A stretch of DNA of 64,000 nt from Uloborus plumipes (lineage: Eukaryota; Arthropoda; Arachnida; Araneae; Uloboridae), in NCBI GenBank assembly GCA_038373865.1, contig JAXGGA010005226.1, positions 16,125-80,124 of the forward strand. Direction: 5' to 3'. Below the pieces are notes generated by a model, which was not told where the DNA came from, searched no databases, and saw only the letters and a program-made list of their open reading frames with translations. Of the stretch, positions 12,747-22,769 are shown one piece after another; the first letter of the stretch is position 1; each line of letters opens with the position of its first letter. The position numbers and the translations under genes were made by a program.

Positions 12747-12890
12747 TGCAATACACCGCCGGCTCGGTTACTTCCTGCTGAGTGCTAACAAGCACGAAAC
12801 TGCAGTCTCTCGATGCAGGCAGTATATTGCATGTAGCACCGAGCAGGCAGTATATTGCATGTGGCACGGAGCAGGCAGTATATTGCATGT
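12747..12890 (+). ncRNA. Degenerate hammerhead-ribozyme element remnant with a 28-bp tandem tail
   Basis: At 12782-12807 the sequence keeps stem II (GTGC / GCAC around loop TAACAA), the GAAAC core half, the self-complementary ACTGCAGT and the cleavage-site GTC of the hammerheads at 29.4-29.8 kb. The other core half is CTGCTGA instead of CTGATGA, and stem I does not pair, so it is probably inactive. Upstream, CAATACACCGCC is the same element end seen at 29407. Downstream, three copies of a 28-29-bp unit with AGTATATTGCATGT (12812-12890) look like a tandem expansion of the element's other end, GGTGTATTGCATG. Confidence 0.65.
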
Positions 12891-12901
12891 ATGAATACAC
12901 A

Positions 12902-13324
12902 TACCCAAGTAGCATCAACTCATCGGATTTTGCTCGGCCGATCATCACACTCCTCGTAAACTGATCCCGTAACGCACGATGACATCGTTCCGATCAGTCT
13001 CCGAGCACGGTTTTCGATGATCTACTTTTCATCGGAAAGCGATATCCTTCCGATCAACTTTCCCGATGAAAATAAGCCGAGCATCCAAAATTGATCCTAA
13101 ATTCATCGGCACGGGACTACACTGCTCGTAAATTGCTCCAAATCTCATCGTATTTCGAGCAAAACACATCAGATTTTGCTGCTCGGATTCTGTTTGGCTC
13201 ATGATACATATTGGAGCAATTCCCGATGAGCACTCATCGAATCTGATCATCGGCCGATGATAATTTCATCGGGTTTCGATGAATGGCCGATCATCCATTC
13301 ATCATGAGATTATTTGCTAGGGTA
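12902..13324. repeat. CATCGG/CCGATG-rich repeat, possibly a small TIR element
   Basis: Hexamers CATCGG, CCGATG and GATCGG-like variants recur about every 20-40 bp on both strands, interleaved with GCTCGG. The outer bases TACCCAAGTAGCA and TTGCTAGGGTA are imperfect complements, suggesting terminal inverted repeats. The open frames here (73 and 60 codons) are by-products of the low-complexity text. No TSD was found. A similar but shorter CATCGG-rich patch is at 38041-38175. Confidence 0.45.
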
Positions 13325-14280
13325 GTTTCAGTTTCAGAGAAAAAGAGGCACTTTTAAAAAAGCATTAAAAGGCGTGTAAATTTTTAAAAATAAATAAGTA
13401 AAATAAAACACTAAAGACCAGGAATACTTCCCAGATGCATTAATAAGATATTTGTCACTCCCCTCCCCCCTCCTTTTCTCTTTAGCCGTGCAATGCATCT
13501 TTCCTTTTTTTTTATTCTCCGATCTAGTTCCTCACCGGCTGATACAAAATGCTGTAGAAAGAGTAAAGATATGATAATTAGGGAACAGTTTACACTTATC
13601 ACAAAGATTATATCCTTTTCAAGGACGGTGGTTGCGCTGTAAAACCACCAATCAAAAAAAAGTTTTCTCAATTTCTTTCGAATTTTTTGAATTAAAATCA
13701 CTGGAGTACTTTTCTTTAAAGTATAATGAACACCAATCTTATGCAGAACAACAAACTTATGCAGTTCTATTACCTCAATTTCTTTTCCAACTCATCCCAA
13801 ATTTTAAAATCAAAGATGGAACTTTTTTGAAAATTTTTAAATTTTTTATGAAAGCAAAACAGTCAAACATTTTTTTTTTAATATTTTGCTTGAGGTATTC
13901 AATCATGTGTTTATAAACGATATAAATTTATTTTTGTGTGCATAAAGCCATTTTTTTCCTGCCCTGGGTGGGATCAAATGGGGACAGCACCCCCTGCGAA
14001 AAAAATTAAGGAAAAATTTTTTTAACTGTCAAATTGGTGTCGGATGATCAATTGAACCCAATCAGTGTTTTTTTATTATATTTCCAAAAATTCAAGGGCT
14101 CGCCCCTCAAAGGGATATGTACATACGCGGATACCGTTCTAGTCCTTTAATTTCTTCACTCATTTTTGTCGCCAACTGCGCCAACATCGCGAATCGAAAT
14201 TCCCAACCTAAAAAACGGTACTATTTGTCATCGCTACCGTAAAGCGAACAAACAGAAAGAAAACTAAATAAATAAAAAAA
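13325..14280. other. Unassigned AT-rich stretch
   Basis: Long A/T runs dominate. Open frames of 94-96 codons at 13411-13701 and 13632-13916 lie on opposite strands, are lysine/phenylalanine-rich and match no family I know. No splice-site context makes them convincing. Confidence 0.4.
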
Positions 14281-14830
14281 GAAGATGGCAGCCCTTACAC
14301 GCACTCACAAAACCCCTTCCGAAAAAAGTTCCATTAGGCACCCTCCCCGGCCCAAGAGAAATCGTGGCGCGGAGCCCGTCTTTATTAGAGGCTCGGGCCT
14401 CAAAGAGGACTCAAAATCGGTAAATAAATAATGACCGGTTGAGGTGCGAAGGGCCCGGGTAATAATAACACGGCAACCGCCTCAATTTCAGTTACAGTCG
14501 TGATCGCGCCGGGGAAATTCATTACACATCTCGACCATTTTCCTTATTGTGGATGCCCGTGTGATGTAATTACCCATCGCGAGGTGGGAGAGAGAGAGAG
14601 AGAGAGCCAAGACACAGCTTTTGAAAGTCAACATTTTTCCAGCAAGCGGTCTCCTCTGTTTTGTTCGGGTGGTTTGTAGCTACAACATGCTTTTGTGTCC
14701 GGAGCCCTGTCATTAGGCGCTGAGTGATTGCTATGGCGCTGGGGAGAAGGCTTTTTGATGCCGTTTGCCGTGATGGGTTCCTTGTGAGTATTTTCGTTTT
14801 GAGAGACAGACACAGAAGAAGAGCCGTGTC
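14281..14830. other. GC-richer low-copy stretch, possible regulatory or exonic sequence
   Basis: Base composition is clearly richer in G+C than the flanks and the text shows no repeat structure apart from a (GA)n run at 14588-14606. Patches such as GATCGCGCCGGGG and CACGTGACATTGG-like text further right (15090-15130) stand out. A 61-codon minus-strand frame at 14628-14813 is proline- and serine-rich with no recognised domain. It could be a promoter-proximal region or an exon of an unrecognised gene; nothing here proves either. Confidence 0.25.
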
Positions 14831-15654
14831 TTGATTATGAATAGGAGGGTACCGAGTGTGTACATTTAGTTAGTCATTTTATTTTTCTTCTTTTATGTCT
14901 TGGAATCCGGAATTTAATAACTGGAGGCTACGGTTTAGGTGATGTTATTAATAATTTTAATATTTGGTCACGCTTTTTGTGAGACTTTTATTGTTCTTTC
15001 ACGTCTCCTTTTTTGAGCAATAAAGCTTTTTTCTTGATTTCACTTTGCCATACCTTGACATTTCCTATTTTTCTGTTTTTGTTATTGGTCCACACGTGAC
15101 ATTGGGATCACGTCCCTACAAGTCACGTGCTCCACTGCTGCGAGGCCGATAAAATTCATGAAACGCTCTTTTTTCAGACGGTAAATCTGCATCTATCTTA
15201 TTAATTCCTTTTTTCATTTTGCTATTTGTTAATATTTTTTACTTATTTATTCATTTATATATTTTTACCTGTTGCTTTTGCTGATGATAAAGCTATTCAC
15301 ACCTTGTTTTTATCCCCTCCCTACCCCCTTCCCTAACACCAAATATTATTTACCGACGTTTTGTTCCCCTACATAGCTTAGAAAATTAACCTGAACGTAT
15401 CTGAGCGTATGTCAATTAAATATATGTAGTGATTGTTTTTGTCTTTCGAACACCTTATTTTCTAATGGTGTTTTTGACACAGGGAGTGTTACTTTTGAAA
15501 AAACAAAAAAAAAAAAAAAAAGAACCGTGTATGAATATGTATGTGTATATATATATATGTTTGCAAATTAGGAACTGAATGTCGGAAAACAGAGATTTAG
15601 GTACTGTAATGAATCTAATATTATTAAAAACTGAGTGTATCTTTCTTTGTCATC
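14831..15654. other. Unassigned stretch with simple repeats
   Basis: No gene is seen. A poly-A tract lies near 15503-15520 and a short (TA)n run near 15547-15558. The rest is T-rich low-complexity sequence. Confidence 0.4.
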
Positions 15655-15845
15655 CCTCTTTCTTCAAAACGCCAGTGAAGTACCCTGCCAAAGCCCACTG
15701 CCGAAAGCGGTGTACATCGACCCGCCGTAGGCGGGTTATACCAGCCACCTCAAGTGACGGAGTCGAGGTGTCCACTGACAGTGGCCAATCAAGCCGTGCC
15801 GCCTTGGTGGCTAGCAGGAACGTGCAAGCCTTCAATATCATCCAT
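15655..15845. other. GC-rich patch with a stable hairpin
   Basis: This patch of about 190 bp is far richer in G+C than its flanks. It contains CCCGCCGTAGGCGGG, a 6-bp G+C stem with a 3-base loop. Frames are open on both strands through it (plus 15579-15863, minus 15650-15841), as expected by chance in stop-poor GC-rich sequence. It could be an exon or a fragment of a GC-rich repeat. I do not recognise a protein domain on either strand. Confidence 0.25.
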
Positions 15846-16053
15846 TTGGTTTACGTTTCGTAATTACGGGGTACATCAAGATAACAAATCCATACACACC
15901 CGTTTATCGTGTTAACGCACAAAGCAATGTATTAAAAAAACTATTGAAAGTTGCCGCAATAGGAGTGTAATTAATGCTTGACTTTATCACACTGCACTGA
16001 TTTTAAAAATGTCGATTGAACCATTAAGATAATGAAAAAGTAGCAAAGCTTAA

Positions 16054-17828
16054 CCCATTAATGCCTAGCGTCCCTTTTTAGGGACGGTCCGAAAAGTGTG
16101 TCTGAATTTTCCAAAAATGAACATTTCAACCAAATAATTGTGTTCAATTATTACTTTGGTATTGCTTCAATTCTGTATTAACAGATTGCAGCACATAACT
16201 GCTGTAAAGTGTGATCTGTAGCCATTTGATTATGATCTTTATCAAAAATTACATCTTTCGCAATCTCAAGAACAAAAAGCTAAGTTTTAAAAGTTATTAA
16301 CAAGTAAATCTATCTGTGTTTGATATATGTGCTACTTTGATCGATGTTTTAGTTTACCTTTTTTTGCAATTTTGTAAATTTTAAATTTTTTTTAGGATTT
16401 TATAGCAATTTAAGAACGTCCCTAAAAAGGGACGCTAGGCACCAAAGGCTGCATTGTTTAACCGTTGCTGATTTCTTGCTTAGAATCTATAATTTATATC
16501 AAAGAAGTTAGTAAATGTTTTTAGACTGAAAAACAGATAATAATTGTCATTTTTAAAACTTATTTTATTTTCAAAATCTAATTAAATTAAATTAATTAAT
16601 ATATATAAACTTAATTACACAATGTTCTTAAATATTTTCTCTTCTTTTTTTTTAATTACAAAAAATACTCAAGGTAAATTTTGAAAGAAAGCTATTTCAA
16701 AAATGTAACTCTTTAAAACACTAATTATTCCTCATATTTCATTACTTTTTCATAATGCATTTAGGTGTTTATTATTGTTTAGTCTGACTGTTGGGGGGAA
16801 GAAGCCCTAAGCTGTTTCAGAAGCTTAGCATTTCACCTTGATGAAGAATTCAAGGATTGCATATGTGTCTGTTGTTTGGAAAAGGGGTGGGGGGTTGCAG
16901 ATTTAATTTCAGCATTCCTTGAGCATTCCAATTTTGATCTCTACTGTGAGAATTTATTTACTTCTCTTGCGCTCCTACGTGATTATTTGTCTCAGCAAGG
17001 TTTTGTGAAAAGAATCGGATTAAAAAATGCTCATGAACTGAAGTTACGTTGTTCAAAAAAGAAAAGAGAGGAAGTTTTGAATAAATGTCGATGACAGGTA
17101 AAATAATATTACGTTGGTTCGGTGGAATAATAGCAATGTCCTAACTATTGCATTGAATCTTCATGGAGTTTATCCTATTGTAAAGGCTAAGCGATTGTCC
17201 AACAGCGGAAAGAAAGTAATTGAAATTGATGAACCAAATATATATGGTTGCTCAATACAAACGTTGCATAGGGAAAAAGATTCCATGCATCAAATATCGG
17301 GAACTACCGGTTTTTGATCCACTCTAAAAAATGGTGGTAGCCGCTCTTCATGCTGTACAATATGCATTGAGCTCAAGAGAGTTGAGTTAGGTATTATGGG
17401 ACTAGTTGTTATATTGTTTTAAATAACACTTAGGTAAGATGTGCCCATTGAAGTAAAAGACCTTATCGGAATGCAGCAAATGCAATACGTAGGTTTTCAG
17501 AAAAAATGTTTTGCTGACTTTCATACTCAACAACACCAATATTTCCTTGTTCTCTGAATCTACTTTCCAGTTTATGTTAATTGCTGCTTTTATTTCTTCT
17601 TAGAAATTGTCATTTTCAATATTACATCGTAGGCAGAAAAAAAATTTTGGTAAAAAAGTATGTACCCGCTGGTGTCTAGCGTCCCTTTTTAGGGACGATT
17701 TTTCTTTCTTAAATAAAAAATTTATTTTTTACATGATAATTTTTTAACTATTTTTCCTGTCCATTAAACACTATTTGTAACCAGTATACAAAGTATCGTT
17801 GAAAAATAAAATGTCAGGCATTAATGGG
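16054..17828 (+). mobile_element. Decayed piggyBac transposon, 1775 bp, flanked by TTAA
   Basis: The ends are CCCATTAATGCCTAGCGTCC and GTCAGGCATTAATGGG, each next to TTAA (16050-16053 and 17829-17832), the obligatory piggyBac target. A near-palindromic CCCTTTTTAGGG lies just inside the left end, recurs as CCTAAAAAGGG near 16420, and recurs again at 17680-17690. The middle encodes a broken piggyBac-type transposase. This is the longest member of a local family whose small deletion derivatives lie at 18992, 27971, 36338 and 55168, all in the opposite orientation. Confidence 0.9.
16876..17370 (+). pseudogene. piggyBac transposase remnant (DDE domain, C-terminal part)
   Basis: The first open segment (16876-17094) carries LISAFLEHSNFDLYCENLF followed by TSLALL, matching the conserved YFDNFFTSLPLL region of piggyBac transposases. 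The second (17114-17317) carries VRWNNSNVLTIALNLHG and KKVIEIDEPNIY, matching the segment that leads to the last catalytic aspartate. Immediately after, 17323-17340 reads S-K-K-W-W-stop, where the family has SKKWWW; the stop is a TGG to TAG change. A frameshift and stop also separate the two segments near 17094. The N-terminal part is not recognisable. The gene is dead. Confidence 0.85.
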
Positions 17829-17975
17829 TTAACTTTGAACTACACATTCTGAACACATAAAACAGCGCACGTTAAATCAGTGGCGGATATACAATTATTT
17901 CAAGCTCCAAGCTGGGGAAAACCTTGAAACTTCCGCTCTTCCTTCAACTTTTTATTCATATTTAATTAAACAGAG

Positions 17976-18193
17976 GGGGTCTCAGTGGCCGAGCGGTCTA
18001 ATGCGTGTAGGCGATAACTCTGAGACGGTGGGTTCGACTCCTACCCTCGCTCCGGATGTACTTTCCTTGCTTTGTGATGCAACTCTTTCATGCATTGTCT
18101 GTACAAGATATATGTAATAAAAATCATCTGTAATAGAGGCAAGACACTAGATTGTAGTCCTCGTCAAAAAACCTGAGCAAACGAAATGAAACG
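17976..18193 (+). mobile_element. tRNA-derived SINE, 218 bp, with 12-bp TSD
   Basis: The 5' part has a consensus RNA polymerase III A box, TGGCCGAGCGG (17986-17996), and a perfect B box, GGTTCGACTCC (18031-18041), spaced as in a leucine/serine-type tRNA. The acceptor and anticodon stems do not pair, so it is not a working tRNA. A tRNA-unrelated body and a tail (AATAAAAATC, later AAACGAAATGAAACG) follow. The direct repeat AATTAAACAGAG lies on both sides (17964-17975 and 18194-18205), as expected for LINE-mediated insertion. A hAT-like end, CAGTGGCGGATATAC, sits just upstream at 17878 without a visible partner. Confidence 0.8.
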
Positions 18194-18205
18194 AATTAAA
18201 CAGAG

Positions 18206-18990
18206 AGAAAAAGTAAATGTGAATTTATAAAACGTTAAGTTAATTCTCAGGTTTTTTTTTTCACTAGATAATTTGGCCCTCATTACAGCAGTTAAGACAC
18301 AAAATTATGCACCACTCAAGGCCACAACAATGACTAACGCAACACTATTATTACCCGAGAAACTGTGGTGGCAAATGTGGGGGTCATTTTTGGCCGCACC
18401 CAGTATTTTTTAAAAGCTAACTCTTTTTACAATTCTTCCGTACGGACTAAAGACACTAATTTAATAACCAAAAACATTGCTCTCAATAAAATATTACCAA
18501 TTCAAATAATTTTGAGGCGGCAAAAATCACCTGGGAAATAAAAACAAAGCCCAAAACACTAAATTGCCGAGACAGTCCACCTTCATTTGCATACGAAATA
18601 CTCAGAATTCAAATCTAATTCGACCGTAATTTGCTGTCATTACAGCGGTGGGAACACGAGTACATCCCTTTTTCACTTATTTCCTTCTCACCTCGTGGTA
18701 TTTAAAAAGCATTTTCCGTTCATTACATACAAAAACCATCCACTTCGGCTGCGTTAGAAGTGACATCAATCTGTTGGCTTAATGACACATTGCAAGAGAT
18801 CGCACGCATATCCTGACAGATTGCAGTTTCTTGAGCACGAGGAAGAGTCTCTATTTCACGCTGTCGTCTCTCTAGCGATTTTTGAGTGTCTTTTTTCTTT
18901 TCTTTTTTTTTTCTCGAAATGCCAGTGCGTGTATGGATCTGCAAATTGAATTTGTGCAATGACGGTTTTTTTTTTTTTTTTGAGAATTTA
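18206..18990. other. Unassigned stretch
   Basis: No element ends or coding sequence are recognised. The 78-codon minus-strand frame at 18723-18959 is lysine/glutamate-rich across a TTTTCTTTT tract and is not taken as a gene. Confidence 0.4.
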
Positions 18991-18991
18991 A

Positions 18992-19502
18992 CCTATTAAT
19001 TCCTGACATTTTTTTTTTCCAAAGATATTTTGTATACTGGTTACAAACAGTGTTTAATGGACAGGAAAAATAATAAAAAAAAAATATTATGTAAAAAATA
19101 ATTTCTTTATTGAGGAAAGAAAAATCGTCCCTTAAAAGTAACGATAGACCCCAGAGGGTACATACTTTTTTTTACTAAAATTATTTTCTGCCTACGATAC
19201 AATATTTAAAAAGACATTTTATAAGAAGAAATAAAATCAGCAATTAACATAAACTGGAAAGCTGGGAATAACTTTGAAAACTTTTTTCTTGAAATTGTGA
19301 ACGATGTAATTTTTGACAAAGATCATATTAAAACTGCTACAGAACACAGTTTATACAATCGTTATGTTCTGCAATCTGTTAATAACGAATTGAAACAACA
19401 CCAAGGTACTAATTGAACACTATTGGTTGAAATGTTCATTTTGGGGAAATTCAGACCCTTTTTTGGAACGTCCCTAAAAAGGGACGCTAAAGCATTAATG
19501 GG
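18992..19502 (-). mobile_element. piggyBac-derived MITE, 511 bp
   Basis: This is an internally deleted relative of the 16054-17828 element, in reverse orientation. The left end CCTATTAATTCCTGACA follows TTAA (18988-18991). The right end GGGACGCTAAAGCATTAATGG is followed by TTAT, a decayed TTAA. It retains the subterminal GGACAGGAAAAATAAT and TGTATACTGGTTACAAACAG segments and has no transposase. Confidence 0.85.
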
Positions 19503-19936
19503 TTATATTTATGCAATAGTATGACAAAAAACTTTTGTAGATATTGAAATACGAGAAAGAGTTTTTTTACAGTGCAAGATATACCCTTGTTATATGACTC
19601 AAGGGGAGGGGGAGACAAGTAGACTAACCCCCTGAACTCTACTCCTCCTCCACTCTTTCTCTGCCCCCCTACACTAAATCCCCTAAATGAAAAGCCTGCC
19701 TACAGTTTGTGTTTGTTTTAGTCTGCTTAATCATGAAAAAAGCCTACTTAATCTTTTTTTACCTAAACGAGTTACGATTTGATATGAAATAACTCATTTA
19801 ACCGATACAGATAAGCATATGAAAATGTGCTTGTACAGTCGAAGCTCGTTATAACAACCACACGTTATAAAGACCATCCTAATATAACGACCGGTGAGAA
19901 AACCCCCAACTGTATCCCAATATGTTCTATGTTCTA

Positions 19937-22462
19937 CAGTGGCGTAGGAACTTTGTAAAAACAGGGGGAGAGCCCGGTGCGACGCAATGCCAGATATTGG
20001 CACTTTGTGTGGGAGGGGGGGGGGTTGGACGAAGACACACTTTTTCACTCTTTACGCATAAGCTCAAATATAAAGTCATTTCTTTTTGAATTGACATGTT
20101 TTGTGAATAAAAGTAATTTAAAAGCATTACTAATATATCTTAGGTCAGAAAGATGACAAATTTAACTACACTTTTACATTTTTAATATGAACTTAGTTTT
20201 AGGTATATTTGCTCAGAAATAGGAAGTCTGAAACTTCTCTCTCGGAAACATTTTCAAATGGTAATTTTAAAATAATGACTTTTGAAGATTTTTGGTGACT
20301 TTAGAGCAGGGGTGGCCAACCTTTTTAGGGAAAGTGCCACTATCTGGAGAGAAAAAGCTCAGCGTGCCACATTGCATTTTTCCAACAAACTAAAAAATTT
20401 TAAAAAGTTAAAAATAGATTTTAGGTTGACTGACTATGTAATTTTTGCTCAAATGAAACACTTTTTCTTGTAAATCTGAGCAATTGAAATCTAAATGATA
20501 ATAAAGATAAAACAAGTCCGAACTTAAGAGTTCTCGTTAATAAACACTTTCATAAGTTCTGTCAGTTGGCTTATGCTTGAAAAAAAAAACGTCAAATATT
20601 CTATTTCAAAAATTAAACAGTTTGTACTTAATGTGGTTTATGAGTCTATTTTTTTTACCAAGTCTTTAATTTTCGGATTATTTCTTGAGAATCCTAAGAA
20701 GTTTAAGTGTTTTAAGTGCTATCAATCAATATTTAACGATATTTAGCTTTTTCAACATTCATTACAAAAAATATTTGTTTAGAAGCGTATTTTGAACCAA
20801 ATCTACAACAGCATCAGACGGCTAAAGTGTGTAAATGTGAAAAAAAAAATATTGGTACAAATTTACAAATTTCTATATAACGTGAATCACTTTCTGTTGT
20901 AATAAGCTCTTATATTTGATTACCAATGCAAAAAGGTCAGTAATTCTGATTTGGATTTCAGAAGAGTAACAAGTAGTGTCTTTCAGAAAAATAGACAAAG
21001 AATTTGAAAAGATCAACATTTTTTATGATCCTGAAAATCATCAAACCTAACACTGATAGTATACTTAAAATAGGTGTAAAATTTTCTCCATATATCGTTG
21101 GAAAATTATTAAATTTGGGTTGATACTTTCAGCATTAAATTTAATGTTTTATTCTTTTTTCTCCAAAGTAGAGAGAAAGAAACTGAAGTTTCATCATAAA
21201 AGAATGTAAATAGCCTATACTGATTTAGGAAACTTTTTTTTGTACTATCTTAAATTTAAATTACTGAAACGCCGGATTATAAGCGATGGCATAGCTAAAT
21301 TCATTTGTTATTCTTCATTCCTAAGTAGCAAGTCCTCATTGCTTTCCTTCCAGACATTTTAAAACACACTCGCTAAAATTCTAAAATCTTAAGACATTTT
21401 TTTTTTTGATAGCTATTGCACATTTCAATGAAGAAGTAACTTGCCATGCTCTCTCTCCTCTTTCTCCTGGGAAAGTTCACAATACATTCAGAGCTCTAAT
21501 TCGTAGTTTGTTAATACAATGAACTCTACAGGGTCATCAGCAAAGAAAAAGTCTCATTCTTTGGCTAGGAGTTTGTGATAAATAATTCGATAATACTTTT
21601 GAAGTTTTTTTCCCAAATTATTTTCAAGTAATGTAACCAAAACAATTTAAGGATCTTCATTTGTGCAACAATACCGAATTTTGTCCAATCTGGTTTCTTA
21701 ATTTTACTTGCAGAGTTGACTTTTTTAAAAATTTCATCACCCGTAGCTGAAACTATTGCAGATCAAGAATCCATTCTGCAGCATCGAAAGTTTCATTCGT
21801 GTCACGCACAAATATTCTTTACAAAGCATTGTCTGTTTTCTTTCGTTGTATGTCCGAAGCTAACGCTAAGTACTTTGCAATATTGTAGTTAAGACAATTT
21901 GTGAGCCAGCCTCCTGACACTTAATCGTCGTAACATCATTATATTATCAGTTCAATTGTTTTAGTTTTTATCAATATTTTTGAGGTCGACATTCAATTTT
22001 CCCTCAATTTTGGAATTTTCCCCAGAAGTCTTCGCGTGCCACTGTTACTGCTCTGCCGTGCCACATTGTGGCACGCGTGCCGCGGGTTGGCCACCACTGC
22101 TTTAGAGGATAGAAATTTTTTGAAATAGAAGTCTTAAAAGCGAATTGTAGGCCATCTTTGGTCACATTAGGGGAGAGAACTGGGGTAGCAAAATCATCCC
22201 GGGAAATTTTTCTAAATTGTAGGTTTAGAAGCGCAGTTTTGGACTTTTGATAAAGTTGAGAATATGTGAAGTTCCAGAGGATGAAACTATTCTTAAAAAA
22301 TGTATTTGTTCCATTTAATATGCACAGTACTGTAGATCACATTTTTGAAAGCAGGTTTGAGGAAAAAAATGTGCTACAAATGTTGTAGTAAGAAAATTTT
22401 CCCGGGGAGCTAAGCCAATCTGAAATATCCCAGGGAGAGCTCCCCCCGTTCCTACGCTCCTG
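19937..22462 (-). mobile_element. hAT-type MITE (family A) interrupted by another hAT element
   Basis: Ends CAGTGGCGTAGGAAC and GTTCCTACGCTCCTG are complements with two mismatches. The 8-bp TSD ATGTTCTA is identical at 19929-19936 and 22463-22470. Removing the inner element leaves about 725 bp that match the 8175-8912 copy in reverse, including the GGGGAGCT-rich end. A G-rich run lies about 80 bp inside the left end (GGGAGGGGGGGGGG near 20011). No transposase is seen. Confidence 0.9.
20307..22099. mobile_element. hAT-type element (family B), 1793 bp, nested inside family A copy
   Basis: It starts CAGGGGTGGCCAACC and ends GGTTGGCCACCACTG; the complement of the latter differs at one base. Subterminal GTGCCAC and GTGGCAC motifs are mirrored. 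The TSD CTTTAGAG is identical at 20299-20306 and 22100-22107. The interior is AT-rich with no open frame longer than about 65 codons and no recognisable transposase, although its length would fit a decayed deletion derivative. It is the youngest layer of the nest. Confidence 0.9.
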
Positions 22463-22769
22463 ATGTTCTACCTCTTATAGCGACCACTCGTTATAAAGAC
22501 CGTTTTCTGTAGGACGGAGACCGTCGTTATGAAAAATACCCCAATTTAACTGTCCGTCAAATTGAGCCAACTGTTCGTTAAGTGGACAAAAATTTCATGA
22601 GGTTTGAGTTTCTGAAAAGCGAGGAAGAAATTACCGTAAATAAGGAAATTTGTCTAACTGTTGTGAAGAATCTTCGAAAGTTTCAGATGCATTTCTGAGA
22701 TTGCATCTGAAAACGTGGCAACTAACACTATAAAATTCGGAAATTCATCATATGTGTCTATCTTGTACT

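Larger units (their letters stand above)
19836..22553. mobile_element. pogo/Tigger-like MITE fragment split by nested hAT elements
   Basis: The left part (19836-19928) starts CAGTCGAAGCTCGTTATAAC after a TA, a pattern typical of pogo-like termini. The right part (22471-22553) continues with the same style of text, CTCGTTATAAAGACCG and GACCGTCGTTATGAAAAA, and ends near CAATTTAACTGT. Between them lies the hAT element at 19937-22462 with its own TSD. The right terminus is diverged, so the exact end is uncertain. Confidence 0.55.

Noticed and set aside
17878..17960. hAT element starting CAGTGGCGGATATAC
   Set aside because: Only one terminus could be found and no 8-bp duplication was seen.
17974..18050. 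A functional serine/leucine tRNA gene
   Set aside because: A and B boxes are good, but acceptor and anticodon stems do not pair and a SINE body with a 12-bp TSD follows.
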